From Novosphingobium sp. ZN18A2 (GTDB lineage Bacteria > Pseudomonadota > Alphaproteobacteria > Sphingomonadales > Sphingomonadaceae): a DNA stretch of 64,000 nt. The notes under the pieces are model-generated. The model did not search any database and had not been told where the DNA came from. It worked only from the letters and a program-made list of their open reading frames with translations. Position 1 is the first letter of the stretch. Every line of letters begins with the position of its first letter. This document shows positions 49,800-58,359 of this stretch, piece by piece. The DNA is taken from NCBI RefSeq assembly GCF_036784765.1, contig NZ_CP136651.1, positions 620,001-684,000 on the forward strand, read 5' to 3'. The translations under genes were made by a program, and so were the position numbers.

Positions 49800-49967
49800 C
49801 CTGGCGTTTCGCATCCGGCCCGGGCGAACCGGCCGCTGCCTTTGCGCCATCTTCCGGTCCCTCCCTGTCATTTTCACCCGCTGATTCGTCTACGCGCGCG
49901 TGGACGGTCGACACGCGATCGCCCGTTACCTCCGTATGCGGCATGATCCATTCGGACCGGTTCCTTT

Positions 49968-49999
49968 TTGTGCACAAGGCGTATTGCACATTGGTGCAA
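49968..49999. promoter_or_regulatory. Pair of TGCA-centred palindromes upstream of phaB
   Basis: TTGTGCACAA (49968-49977) is a perfect 10-base palindrome, and 49984-49999 reads TTGCAC, four bases, GTGCAA, a perfect inverted repeat. Both lie about 85-115 bases before the phaB ATG. TGC-rich sites of this type are bound by PHA regulators such as PhaR in other proteobacteria, so control by PhaR is a reasonable inference. The remainder of the 283-base gap 49800-50082 holds only the leader and an AGGAGA ribosome site. Confidence 0.4.
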
Positions 50000-50082
50000 T
50001 TCGTATGCACGATGCTTGTCGCCTGACCGTCACATGCTTACCCTACGGAACGGCGGGCTGAGGGTCTGAACAGGAGACTGCA

Positions 50083-50808
50083 ATGGGACGTGTCGCTATC
50101 GTAACCGGTGGAACCAGGGGCATCGGCGAGGCGATCTGTCTCGCGCTCAAGAACGACCTTGGATACACCGTTGTCGCCAACTATGCGGGGAACGAGGAAA
50201 AGGCGAAGGCCTTTGCCGATCGCACGGGCATCAAGACGGTGCGCTGGGACGTTGGCGATCATCAGGCCTGCCTGGACGGTTGCGCGAAAGTCGCCGAAGA
50301 GGTCGGCCCGGTGGATGTGGTGGTCAACAACGCGGGCATCACGCGTGACGGCACGCTCCACAAGATGAGCTTCGACGACTGGAACGAAGTGATGCGCATC
50401 AACCTTGGCGGCTGCTTCAACATGGCCAAGGCGTGCTTCCCCGGCATGCGGGCGCGCGGCTGGGGCCGCATCGTCAACATCGGATCGATCAACGGGCAGG
50501 CGGGCCAGTACGGCCAGGTGAACTATGCGGCGGCGAAAAGCGGCATCCACGGCTTCACCAAGGCGCTGGCGCAAGAAGGCGCCAAGTTCGGCGTAACCTG
50601 CAACGCCATCGCGCCCGGCTATATCGATACGGACATGGTCGCCGCCGTGCCCGACGCGGTGCTGGAAAAGATCGTCGCGAAGATCCCGGTCGGCCGCCTG
50701 GGCCACGCAGAGGAAATCGCGCGCGGCGTTGCCTTCCTCGTCTCGGAAGACGCGGGCTTCGTCACCGGCTCGACCATGAGCATCAACGGCGGCCAGCATA
50801 TGTATTGA
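50083..50808 (+). CDS. phaB: Acetoacetyl-CoA reductase
   Basis: Reduces acetoacetyl-CoA to (R)-3-hydroxybutyryl-CoA with NADPH, the second step of polyhydroxybutyrate synthesis. The 241-residue short-chain dehydrogenase has the cofactor motif TGGTRGIGEAI (about residues 8-18), NNAGITRDGTLHKM with the NNAG motif, the catalytic YGQVNYAAAKSG (Tyr and Lys, about 145-156), and the PhaB-typical AIAPGYIDTDMVAAVP segment. A strong AGGAGA precedes the ATG. phaA and phaC are not nearby, so the PHA genes are scattered. Confidence 0.95.
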   Translation: MGRVAIVTGGTRGIGEAICLALKNDLGYTVVANYAGNEEKAKAFADRTGIKTVRWDVGDHQACLDGCAKVAEEVGPVDVVVNNAGITRDGTLHKMSFDDWNEVMRINLGGCFNMAKACFPGMRARGWGRIVNIGSINGQAGQYGQVNYAAAKSGIHGFTKALAQEGAKFGVTCNAIAPGYIDTDMVAAVPDAVLEKIVAKIPVGRLGHAEEIARGVAFLVSEDAGFVTGSTMSINGGQHMY

Positions 50809-50821
50809 TGGAGGTACGAGT

Positions 50822-50856
50822 TTGGCTCACCGTCGGCCAAGCCGTCAGTGAGCCAA
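50822..50856. terminator. Hairpin downstream of phaB
   Basis: TTGGCTCAC (50822-50830) and GTGAGCCAA (50848-50856) are perfect 9-base inverted repeats with a 17-base loop, starting 14 bases after the phaB stop. There is no U-run after the plus-strand stem, so it may act as a weak terminator or protect the mRNA end. Confidence 0.4.
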
Positions 50857-50944
50857 GCGCCAGTGCCGCGCGAACAGCAAGTCCGTCGAACCTGCCTGAT
50901 TGCATGGCAGCGGCATTGTCGCGGCTAGTCTCCGCAACTCCCAG

Positions 50945-51706
50945 TTAGTCAATCATGCAGCCGATTACTTTCCACGTCCCGTCCTCTTTTATGAGAGTGA
51001 CGGTTTCGGCCACGTTCGCCTTGTTGGCGAAATCGGTCCGGAACTTGACGACCCAGTTACCCGAGGGCGGGGCGGGCGTGAAATCGACCGTCGCCAATTG
51101 GCGCGATTCCACCCCGCCTAATGGCTCGCGCGCGCTTTTTGAGGCGTCCGCCCAGCGTTCGACTGAGTTGGCCTTGCGAAACGAATGGCCGGTCGCTTCC
51201 CAACTCGCCTGCCAGTCGCCATTGTCGACGAGCGCCAACCAATTGCGCGCGGCACCGATGACGTTGGCCTCGACAGGGTTGGGTGCTGCCGAAGCGGATT
51301 GTGGAGATGGCGCCTGAGCAAGCCCTCCCAGCGACGATGCGGCGATCAAGGTTAGTCCAAGGGTAATTGACATGAGCAATCCTCCGATCACCCAGCCGGG
51401 GCGGCGAAACGCGCTGCCTTGACCGGCCGGGGGCCAATGCTGTTCCACGCCTCCTGTCTCTGTGGCATCCCCCAAAACCTTGTCCCCAAGCAATTCGGGG
51501 TGTTTCCGCTCCTCCTCCCGCAGCAAGCGCGCAGCGGCACGGCTGCTGGAAACTGCAAGCTTTCGCCGTGCTTCGCGCAATCGTTCGTTGATTGTATGGA
51601 CCGACAAGTCGAAGTGCGCAGCGATGCTTTTTGCGTCATGGCCATCAAGGAGGAGGCGCAGAGTCTCCTTTTCCTTGTCGGTCAGCGCGCTGAAACCTTC
51701 GGTCAT
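50945..51706 (-). CDS. Membrane-bound LuxR-type HTH protein with DUF4019 domain
   Basis: A 253-residue protein. Residues 5-65 form a LuxR/GerE helix-turn-helix: LTDKEKETLRLLLDGHDAKSIAAHFDLSVHTINERLREARRKL. A transmembrane helix follows at about 105-128 (VIGGLLMSITLGLTLIAAS), and the C-terminal part is the DUF4019 domain, from ARNWLALVDNGDWQASWEA through SREL-like and GNWVVKFRTDFANKANVAETVTLIKEDGTWKVIG. DNA-binding inside and DUF4019 outside the membrane would make a one-component transmembrane sensor, but neither the signal nor the targets are known. The start at 51706 (MTEGFSALTD) matches homologues of this type; 29 codons upstream are not conserved. Confidence 0.82.
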   Translation of the reverse strand: MTEGFSALTDKEKETLRLLLDGHDAKSIAAHFDLSVHTINERLREARRKLAVSSSRAAARLLREEERKHPELLGDKVLGDATETGGVEQHWPPAGQGSAFRRPGWVIGGLLMSITLGLTLIAASSLGGLAQAPSPQSASAAPNPVEANVIGAARNWLALVDNGDWQASWEATGHSFRKANSVERWADASKSAREPLGGVESRQLATVDFTPAPPSGNWVVKFRTDFANKANVAETVTLIKEDGTWKVIGCMID

Positions 51707-51792
51707 GTCGCTGGGTCTAGAAACTGGACCGACAAGCGGCCACCCCGAATTTCTTGTAGTCGGCGCCATTTTGCCGGCGCTATGCCGAGACA

Positions 51793-52095
51793 ATGACCAC
51801 TCCCTATCACCCGCCGGTCAAGCGTTCGGTAGAGATTGCCGGGCACAAGACCTCGATCAGTCTCGAACCGCTGTTCTGGGATATGCTGCGCGAGGCGGCG
51901 GTGGCCGAAGCGGTGCCGGTCAACGCGCTCGTCGCGCGGATCGATGCAGAGCGCATCGGCGCGGAAAACCCGCCGGGGCTGGCGAGCGCGGTGCGGTTGT
52001 GGCTGGTCGGCTGGCTGGCGGCGCGTGGTCGCGGTGCCCACCCCCAGCCGCTCCCGCAAGCGAGAGGGGAGCGAGACTTGCCGAACCGCAGGTGA
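51793..52095 (+). CDS. Ribbon-helix-helix domain protein
   Basis: A 100-residue protein. The first 70 residues match the RHH_4 type: KRSVEIAGHKTSISLEPLFWDMLREAAVAEAVPVNALVARIDAER, with the beta-strand and two helices of an Arc/MetJ-like DNA-binding fold. The C-terminal 25 residues are Arg/Gly/Pro-rich and low in complexity. It may regulate genes as a dimer or be the antitoxin-like type, but no toxin partner is next to it. It is divergent from the HTH/DUF4019 gene. Confidence 0.75.
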   Translation: MTTPYHPPVKRSVEIAGHKTSISLEPLFWDMLREAAVAEAVPVNALVARIDAERIGAENPPGLASAVRLWLVGWLAARGRGAHPQPLPQARGERDLPNRR

Positions 52096-52126
52096 GGTTA
52101 GTCGCAGCGGGGCGGGCAGGCGCGCC

Positions 52127-53410
52127 CTAGTCGTCCCCGACGCGTTCGATATCCGCGCCGACCAGTGCCAGCTTTTCTTCCAGCCGCTCGTATCCGCGGT
52201 CGAGGTGGTAGAGGCGATGGACCTGCGTTTCGCCCTTGGCTGCAAGGCCGGCGATAACAAGGCTCATCGAAGCGCGCAGGTCGGTCGCCATCACTTCGGC
52301 GCCGGTCAGTTCGTCCACCCCGTGGACCACGGCGGTGCGGCCCTTGGTTTCTATCTTCGCGCCCATGCGGTTGAGTTCGGGCACGTGCATATAGCGGTTC
52401 TCGAAGATCGTCTCGGTCAGCACGCTCGACCCCTTGGCAAGGCACAGCAGAGCCATCAGCTGGGCCTGCATATCGGTGGCGAAGCCGGGGTAGGGCGCGG
52501 TTGATAGCGTCACCGGCTTCAGCGGGCCGTCCGCCGTCACCTGTATGCCGTCGCGGCGCGGTTCTATGGCGACGCCGGCATCGCGCAGCGCCTGGATCGT
52601 CGCTTCCATTTCCTCGGCCACGGCATTCTTCAGGAACACCTCGCCACCGGTGATCGCCGCCGCGCAGGCATAGCTGCCGGCCTCGATCCGGTCGCTCATC
52701 ACGCGATAGGTTGCGCCGTGCAGGCGCGAGACGCCGTGAACGGTAAGGTCGGACGTGCCGATGCCCTCGATCTCCGCCCCCATCGCGACCAGCAGCTTGC
52801 ACAGATCAACGATTTCCGGTTCGCGCGCGGCGTTGTGGAAGGTGGATTTCCCGTTGGCCAGCACGGCGGCCATGATCGCGTTCTCCGTCGCGCCGACCGA
52901 GACGACCGGGAAGGAATAGCGTCCGCCGGGCAGGCCGCCGTCGGGCGCGATCGCGCGGACATAGCCCTGCGCCAGTTCGATCGTCGCGCCCAGCGCTTCC
53001 AGCGCCTTCAGGTGCAGGTCGATGGGCCGGTTGCCGATGGCGCAGCCGCCGGGCAGTGAAACGGTGGCCTCGCCCATGCGCGCCAGCATCGGGCCAAGCA
53101 CCAGGATCGACGCGCGCATCTTTCGCACAAGGTCATACGGCGCGACCGAACTGGTGATGCGCGTTGCCTCAAGGCTCATCACCCGGCCGAAATCCTCTGG
53201 CCGCGATCCCTGGATCACCGTGGTCACGCCGAACTGGTTCATCAGGTGCTGGAAACCGTCGATATCGGCAAGTCGCGGCAGGTTGCGCAGCGTCAGCGGC
53301 TCGTCGGTCAGCAGGGCGCAGGGAAGCAGGGTGAGGGCGGCGTTCTTCGCGCCGGAAACGGGGATCGTGCCCGACAGGCGCTTCCCCCCGCGAATGATGA
53401 TCTTGTCCAT
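52127..53410 (-). CDS. murA: UDP-N-acetylglucosamine 1-carboxyvinyltransferase
   Basis: First committed step of peptidoglycan synthesis: transfers enolpyruvate from PEP to UDP-GlcNAc. The 427-residue length is typical. The N-terminus [26 protein letters not shown] contains the conserved Lys-Asn pair, and the catalytic cysteine lies in [25 protein letters not shown] (about residue 119), so the protein should be fosfomycin-sensitive in principle. It is divergent from galU, with a 108-base spacer. Confidence 0.98.
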   Translation of the reverse strand: MDKIIIRGGKRLSGTIPVSGAKNAALTLLPCALLTDEPLTLRNLPRLADIDGFQHLMNQFGVTTVIQGSRPEDFGRVMSLEATRITSSVAPYDLVRKMRASILVLGPMLARMGEATVSLPGGCAIGNRPIDLHLKALEALGATIELAQGYVRAIAPDGGLPGGRYSFPVVSVGATENAIMAAVLANGKSTFHNAAREPEIVDLCKLLVAMGAEIEGIGTSDLTVHGVSRLHGATYRVMSDRIEAGSYACAAAITGGEVFLKNAVAEEMEATIQALRDAGVAIEPRRDGIQVTADGPLKPVTLSTAPYPGFATDMQAQLMALLCLAKGSSVLTETIFENRYMHVPELNRMGAKIETKGRTAVVHGVDELTGAEVMATDLRASMSLVIAGLAAKGETQVHRLYHLDRGYERLEEKLALVGADIERVGDD

Positions 53411-53518
53411 CGCGGCGGTTTAGCCGTTTCCGGGCGGCGTTCAAGGGGAGCGGCGCTTGCCTAGACCGTGGAAAACCCTTTAATTGCCGAGAAAGACGAT
53501 CTGGCCAAAGGGATGCAG

Positions 53519-54403
53519 ATGACTTCACAAAAGCACAAGCCGATCCGCAAGGCCGTTTTCCCCGTCGCGGGGCTTGGCACCCGCTTCCTCCCGGCCACCA
53601 AGGCCATCCCCAAAGAGCTTCTGCCCGTCGTCGACCGTCCGCTTATCCAGTACGCGGTGGACGAGGCGCGCGAGGCGGGTATCGAGCAGCTGATCTTCGT
53701 GACCGGGCGCGGGAAAACCGCGATCGTCGAACATTTCGACACCGCATACGAACTGGAGACGACGCTGCAAGAGCGCGGCAAGTCGCTCGACGTGCTAGAG
53801 CCCACGCGCGTCCTTCCCGGCAACCTTGTTACCGTGCGGCAGCAGGTGCCGATGGGGCTGGGCCACGCGATCTGGTGCGCGCGCGCAATCGTGGGGGAAG
53901 AACCTTTCGCCATCTTCCTGCCCGATGAACTGATGATCGGCACGCCGGGCTGCATGAAGCAGATGGTGGATGCCTATAACCAGGTGGGCGGCAACCTGAT
54001 CAGCGTTCTGGAAGTCCCGCGAGAGGATGTGTCGAGCTATGGCGTGATCGCCCCCGGCGCGAAAGCCGGAGACGGGCTGACCGAAGTGACGGGGCTGGTC
54101 GAAAAGCCGCCGGTGGAACAGGCACCGTCGAACCTGATCCTTTCCGGGCGCTATATCCTTCAGCCTGAGGTGATGCGCGTTCTGGAAAACCAGGAAAAGG
54201 GTGCGGGCGGCGAAATCCAGCTGACCGACGCCATGGCGCAGATGATCGGCGAGCAAGCGTTCCACGCGGTTACGTTCGCCGGCAAACGCTATGACTGCGG
54301 CAGCAAGACCGGTTTCATCGAGGCGACGCTTGCCCTCGCGCTTGAGCGTGAGGACATGGGCGCGGAAGTGCGCGAGATCGCAAAGCGGCTGCTCGGCAGT
54401 TGA
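53519..54403 (+). CDS. galU: UTP-glucose-1-phosphate uridylyltransferase
   Basis: Makes UDP-glucose, the source for UDP-glucuronate (gene at 12.5 kb) and for EPS initiation. The 294-residue protein has the nucleotidyltransferase motif FPVAGLGTRFLPATKAIPKE, LPVVDRPLIQYAVDEA and LVEKPPVEQAPSNLILSGRYI. Two in-frame ATGs (53513, 53519) and a GTG at 53468 compete; AAAGGG six bases before 53519 favours that one. It is convergent with the P450 gene, with a strong hairpin between. Confidence 0.96.
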   Translation: MTSQKHKPIRKAVFPVAGLGTRFLPATKAIPKELLPVVDRPLIQYAVDEAREAGIEQLIFVTGRGKTAIVEHFDTAYELETTLQERGKSLDVLEPTRVLPGNLVTVRQQVPMGLGHAIWCARAIVGEEPFAIFLPDELMIGTPGCMKQMVDAYNQVGGNLISVLEVPREDVSSYGVIAPGAKAGDGLTEVTGLVEKPPVEQAPSNLILSGRYILQPEVMRVLENQEKGAGGEIQLTDAMAQMIGEQAFHAVTFAGKRYDCGSKTGFIEATLALALEREDMGAEVREIAKRLLGS

Positions 54404-54452
54404 CCGGACGCGGGGCGCCGCGCCGAGTCCCGCCCCGCCCCGCAACCGGTCA
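54401..54452. terminator. Long hairpin spanning the galU and P450 stop codons
   Basis: TGACCGG (54401-54407) and GCGGGGCG (54410-54417) pair with CGCCCCGC (54436-54443) and CCGGTCA (54446-54452), giving a 15-base-pair stem with one 2-base internal loop and an 18-base loop. The outer arms contain the two convergent stop codons. There is no U-run, but the very GC-rich stem may block transcription from both sides. Confidence 0.55.
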
Positions 54453-55748
54453 GGCGGGTCTGAAGCGCAGCGGCAAGGCCTTGAACCCGCCGACGAAGGT
54501 CGACTGGATGCGGCGCGGATCGCCGGCCAGTTCGATGCTTTCCACCCGGTCGAGCAGCGTTTCGAACAGGATGCGCATCTCCAGCCGCGCAAGGTGCAGC
54601 CCCAGGCACTGGTGCGCGCCCGCGCCGAACGCGATGTGGCGGTTGTTGGGGCGGCTCGCGTCGAACTTGCGCGGATCGTTAAAATGCGCCGGATCGTGAT
54701 TGGCGGCGACATAGTTGATCATCAGCCAGTCGCCTTCCTTCATCGCCTGCCCGCCGATCTGCGTATCGTGCGCGGCGGTGCGCATGAAGTGCTGCACCGG
54801 CGTGGTCCAGCGGATCGCTTCTTCCACGATGCCTGACAGCAGCGACCGGTCTGCCCGCACCCGCGCATATTGTTCGGGATCGCGTGCAAGCGCCAGCATC
54901 GCGCCCGCGGTGGAAGCGGACGTGGTGTCGTGCCCGGCAGCGGCGACGATGATGTAATACCCGGCGGTGTCTCGTGGATCGAGCGGCTTGCCGTCTATCG
55001 TTGCGTTGGCGATCACGCTGGCAACGTCATCGGCCGGGTTCCGGCGGCGTTCCTGCGCCAGCCCTTCGAAATAGGCTTCGAAGTCCTTTACCGCCGCGGC
55101 GACCAGCGCAACGAGCTGTTCGGGCGGCAGGTCTTTCATACCAGACCGGTTCAGGTCTTCGTCCTGCCCGCCGAACATCTGCTGCGTCAGCATCAGCATG
55201 CGCGGCTCGTCCTCTTCGGGAACGCCCAGGATCTGCATTACGACGTGCAGCGGATAGGGGGCGGAAATCTCGCGCGCGAAATCGATCTCGCCGCCCGATG
55301 CCAGCATCTTGTCGATCGCGCCGCTGGCGATCTGCCGTATCCCGTCCTCGATCTTGCGCAGGTTCTTGGGCATGAACCATTCCTGCGTCAGGCGGCGCAG
55401 CTGCGGGTGCTTGGGTGCGTCGATCTGCACCAGCGATTCCACCAGGTTGTGGCTTCCGCCGGTGATCTGCCGCGCAAAGTCCTCGCCCATGCGGTTGGTG
55501 AAGACCGACGGACGCGGCGCGTTGAGCCAGGTCGCGTTGTCCTTGCTGACCGCCATCGCATCGTCGAAGCGGGTGAGCAGCCAGAACGGCGCGAACTCGC
55601 CGGTTTCCGATTCCACCCGGACCACCGGCGTTTCGCCGCGGATCGCGTCGAACAGGTCGAGCTGGCTGTCCCAATCGGCGTAAGCCTTGGGATCGACGAT
55701 GCGCAGCCCCTTGTCGAAGGGCAGCACGGGATCGGCGGTTGTGGCCAT
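54450..55748 (-). CDS. Cytochrome P450
   Basis: A 432-residue soluble bacterial P450. The I-helix oxygen-activation motif is AAAGHDTTSAS (about residue 263), the ExxR-type region lies near IVEEAIRW, and the heme-binding loop is FGAGAHQCLGLHLARLEMRI, with the axial Cys at about residue 379. It should hydroxylate a hydrophobic substrate in the cytoplasm with electrons from a ferredoxin not encoded here. Its partner is the acyl-CoA synthetase gene 28 bases upstream on the same strand, which suggests catabolism of a terpenoid, steroid or fatty acyl compound. The start at 55748 gives MATTADPVLPFDKG. Confidence 0.94.
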   Translation of the reverse strand: MATTADPVLPFDKGLRIVDPKAYADWDSQLDLFDAIRGETPVVRVESETGEFAPFWLLTRFDDAMAVSKDNATWLNAPRPSVFTNRMGEDFARQITGGSHNLVESLVQIDAPKHPQLRRLTQEWFMPKNLRKIEDGIRQIASGAIDKMLASGGEIDFAREISAPYPLHVVMQILGVPEEDEPRMLMLTQQMFGGQDEDLNRSGMKDLPPEQLVALVAAAVKDFEAYFEGLAQERRRNPADDVASVIANATIDGKPLDPRDTAGYYIIVAAAGHDTTSASTAGAMLALARDPEQYARVRADRSLLSGIVEEAIRWTTPVQHFMRTAAHDTQIGGQAMKEGDWLMINYVAANHDPAHFNDPRKFDASRPNNRHIAFGAGAHQCLGLHLARLEMRILFETLLDRVESIELAGDPRRIQSTFVGGFKALPLRFRPA

Positions 55749-55776
55749 TGGCGGGATTTCCCCTGGACAGGTTGGC

Positions 55777-57321
55777 TCAGGCGGCTTCGGCGGCTTTCTT
55801 GTATTCGTCGCGCAGCAGGCGCTTGAACAGCTTGCCGGTCGGTTCACGCGGAAGCTCTTCGCGGAAGTCGATCTGGCGCGGCAGCTTCACCCGGCTGAGC
55901 TGCGGGCCGAGCCATGCGGTCAGTTCCTCTGCCAGCGCCGGTCCGGCTTCGCTTATGTCGGCCGGCTGGATAACCGCGACAACGCGTTCGCCCATGTCCG
56001 GGTCGGGCGCGCCGATCACCGCGACGTCCGCTACCTTGGGATGCGTTACGAGCAGGTTTTCTATCTCTTGCGGATAGATGTTCACGCCGCCTGAAATGAT
56101 CATGAAGCTCTTGCGGTCGGTCAGGTACAGGTAGCCGTCCTCGTCCTCCCAACCCACGTCGCCAAGGCTTGACCAGCCGTGCTTGTTGCGGCTGTCGGCG
56201 GTCTTGGCCGGATCGTTGTGATATTCGAACTGCTGCATGCCTTCGGTCGGTTCGAAGAATACCTGGCCTTCGGTGCCGCGCGGCACCTCGTCTCCGTTCT
56301 CGTCGCAGATGCGGATGATGCCGGTCAGCGCGCGGCCGACCGAACCGGGGCGTTCCAGCCATTCCTTGCTGGAAATGAAGGTAAACCCGTTGCCTTCGGT
56401 GCCGGCGTAATATTCCATCAGCACCGGCCCCCACCATTCGATCATCGCCTTTTTCACCGGCACAGGGCAGGGCGCGGCGGCGTGGATCGCGCACTTTAGC
56501 GACGACACGTTGTATTTCGCGCGCACGTCTTCGGGCAGCTTCAGCATCCGCACGAAATGGGTCGGCACCCACTGGCTGTCGGTAACCTTGTAGCGTTCGA
56601 TCAGTTGCAGCGCGGTTTCGGGATCGAACTTCTCCATCACCACGACCGTTCCGCCCAGGCGGTGCACGGTCATCGACCAGCGCAGTGGCGCCGCGTGATA
56701 GAGCGGCGCGGGCGAGAGATAGACCGAATCGGCGGATATGCCGAAGACCTGCGCTGCCAGCATCTGCAGCACGTTGGCGGCGCCGATGTGTTCTTCTTCC
56801 GGCAGGGGCACACGCACGCCCTTGGGTTTGCCCGTGGTGCCCGAGGAATAGAGCATGTCGCAGCCCGCGCGCTCGTCCGCGATTGCGTGGCTGGGCATCT
56901 GCGCCAGCGCGGCATCGAGATCATGCTCGTCATGCCCGTCGAAGCGCAGTTGCGGCACATCGGGTGCCAGCTTCGCCACTTCGTCGAACACCTTTGCCAT
57001 ATAGGCCGACCCGACCAGCAGCTTCGATCCGCTGTCCTGCGCGATATAGGCGATTTCGGGCGGGGCGAGGCGGCAGGAAATCGCCACGTAGACAAGCCCC
57101 GCGCGCTGCGCGCCCCAGGCCAGCGCGAAGTATTGCGGGTGATTTTCCATCGAAAGCGCGATCGTGTCACCGATCTTCAAGCCGCGCGCGCGGAACAGCT
57201 GGGCGAAGCGGTTGCTGGCTTCGTCAAGCTGGCGATAGGTGATCGTTTCGCCGCTCCCTGCCATGATCACGGCGGGCTTGTCCGGATGGGTCAGGGCATG
57301 GGCGGACGGGTGGTGGTGCAT
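55777..57321 (-). CDS. Acyl-CoA synthetase (AMP-binding)
   Basis: A 514-residue adenylate-forming enzyme that activates a carboxylic acid with ATP and CoA. Visible motifs are DMLYSSGTTGKPKGVRVPL (P-loop, about residues 156-174), EYYAGTEGNGFTF (about 300), SLGDVGWEDEDGYLYLTDRKSFMIISGGVNIYPQEIENLL, and the C-terminal catalytic Lys in REPTGKLFKRLLRDEYKK. It leads the operon with the P450. A perfect inverted repeat 52-68 bases upstream of its start suggests repressor control. The acid substrate cannot be read from the sequence. Confidence 0.93.
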   Translation of the reverse strand: MHHHPSAHALTHPDKPAVIMAGSGETITYRQLDEASNRFAQLFRARGLKIGDTIALSMENHPQYFALAWGAQRAGLVYVAISCRLAPPEIAYIAQDSGSKLLVGSAYMAKVFDEVAKLAPDVPQLRFDGHDEHDLDAALAQMPSHAIADERAGCDMLYSSGTTGKPKGVRVPLPEEEHIGAANVLQMLAAQVFGISADSVYLSPAPLYHAAPLRWSMTVHRLGGTVVVMEKFDPETALQLIERYKVTDSQWVPTHFVRMLKLPEDVRAKYNVSSLKCAIHAAAPCPVPVKKAMIEWWGPVLMEYYAGTEGNGFTFISSKEWLERPGSVGRALTGIIRICDENGDEVPRGTEGQVFFEPTEGMQQFEYHNDPAKTADSRNKHGWSSLGDVGWEDEDGYLYLTDRKSFMIISGGVNIYPQEIENLLVTHPKVADVAVIGAPDPDMGERVVAVIQPADISEAGPALAEELTAWLGPQLSRVKLPRQIDFREELPREPTGKLFKRLLRDEYKKAAEAA

Positions 57322-57373
57322 CTAACGGGTCCTCTCTCGCGCGGGGGCGTTTGCCATCTGCTTTGGCGGCACC

Positions 57374-57389
57374 TTAATCGTTCGATTAA
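57374..57389. promoter_or_regulatory. TetR-type palindromic operator candidate upstream of the acyl-CoA synthetase
   Basis: TTAATCG (57374-57380) and CGATTAA (57383-57389) are perfect 7-base inverted repeats with a two-base spacer, 53-68 bases before the ATG at 57321. The size and AT-rich outer arms resemble operators of TetR-family repressors of lipid catabolism. No regulator gene is adjacent. Confidence 0.5.
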
Positions 57390-57431
57390 ACTGTGCAACG
57401 CCCAAACCGCCCGTCAGATGGAGCGAAGCGC

Positions 57432-57470
57432 AAAAAAGAAACGGGGCGGCTTGTTCAGCCACCCCGTTTC
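57432..57470 (-). terminator. Intrinsic terminator of the M23 peptidase gene
   Basis: Read on the minus strand, GAAACGGGGTGGC and GCCGCCCCGTTTC form a 13-base-pair stem with a single G-U pair and a 7-base loop, immediately followed by a run of six T (57437-57432). It lies 42 bases after the peptidase stop and is the clearest rho-independent terminator in the window. Confidence 0.85.
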
Positions 57471-57511
57471 CGCATCCTCTCCAAGATGCAAACCGGTTTG
57501 ATAGACCTGCG

Positions 57512-58189
57512 TCAGTTGGCGCTGGCGAGCAATTGCGTGCTGTCATCCTGCATGTAGACCAGCGGATTGACGGGCACGCCGTTGACGCGGACTTCATAGT
57601 GCAGGTGCGGGCCGGTGGAGCGGCCGGTGCTGCCGACATAGCCGATCACGTCGCCCTTGTGAACGCGCTGGCCTTCGGCAACCGCGATCTTCGACATGTG
57701 GCCATAGCGGGTTTCCATGTTCGCGCCGTGTTCAAGTTCCACGAACAGGCCATAGCCGCCAAACCAGGAAGCTTTTTCCACTACGCCGTCCGCCGTCGCG
57801 TGGACCGGCGTGCCGACAGGGCTGGCAAGATCGACGCCGTCGTGCTTGCGGCGGCCGCCCAGGATCGGGTGGTGGCGCATGCCGAAGCCGCTGGTCATGC
57901 GGATCGCGTCGAGCGGCGCCATCGAGGGAATGGACACCTGCGTGGCGCTGTGCAGCGGAGTGACGGTCGATTGTTCGCCGTCAAGCTTCTGCCAGCTTGA
58001 GAACAGGCGCGAGAATTCGGCGTCGGGGGCGCCGGTGCCAGATGAACTGCGCGAAGCTTCTGCCGCGCGGATCGGGGTGGTGATGTCTGCCGACGAAGCG
58101 CTGTTGGCGAAAGCCGGAGCGGCGCCGAACGTCGATGCGATGGCGGCGACGGTGCCGAGTGCGGATTTGAGCGACAGAATGTTCGTCAT
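57512..58189 (-). CDS. M23-family metallopeptidase
   Basis: A 225-residue exported endopeptidase that probably cuts or remodels peptidoglycan in the periplasm. It has a signal peptide (hydrophobic LGTVAAIASTFGAAPAFA, cleavage near residue 28). The LytM domain contains GFGMRHHPILGGRRKHDGVDLASPVGTPVHA (first zinc ligands: His in RRKHDGVD and Asp), YGLFVELEHG and the HxH motif GPHLHYEV (about residue 200). All zinc residues are present, so it should be active rather than an EnvC-like activator. It ends in a strong terminator. Confidence 0.92.
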   Translation of the reverse strand: MTNILSLKSALGTVAAIASTFGAAPAFANSASSADITTPIRAAEASRSSSGTGAPDAEFSRLFSSWQKLDGEQSTVTPLHSATQVSIPSMAPLDAIRMTSGFGMRHHPILGGRRKHDGVDLASPVGTPVHATADGVVEKASWFGGYGLFVELEHGANMETRYGHMSKIAVAEGQRVHKGDVIGYVGSTGRSTGPHLHYEVRVNGVPVNPLVYMQDDSTQLLASAN

Positions 58190-58359
58190 TGCGACCCCGT
58201 ATTCCTATTGCGACCCGGCCCGGCTTCATTGCCTGAACTACCCGGATTCAACACTGCCCCGTTGGCGCGAACGGCTTGAATCCGCGCCCGAAGGCTTTCC
58301 TTGAGATGGTCGGAACCCCCCGCCGTCTCGTGTGTTTTGCTGGGTAAGGTGGAAAAGGT

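Noticed and set aside
49693..50010. A 105-codon minus-strand frame before phaB
   Set aside because: It overlaps the end of the surface-protein gene and the palindromic region, and its composition is not protein-like.
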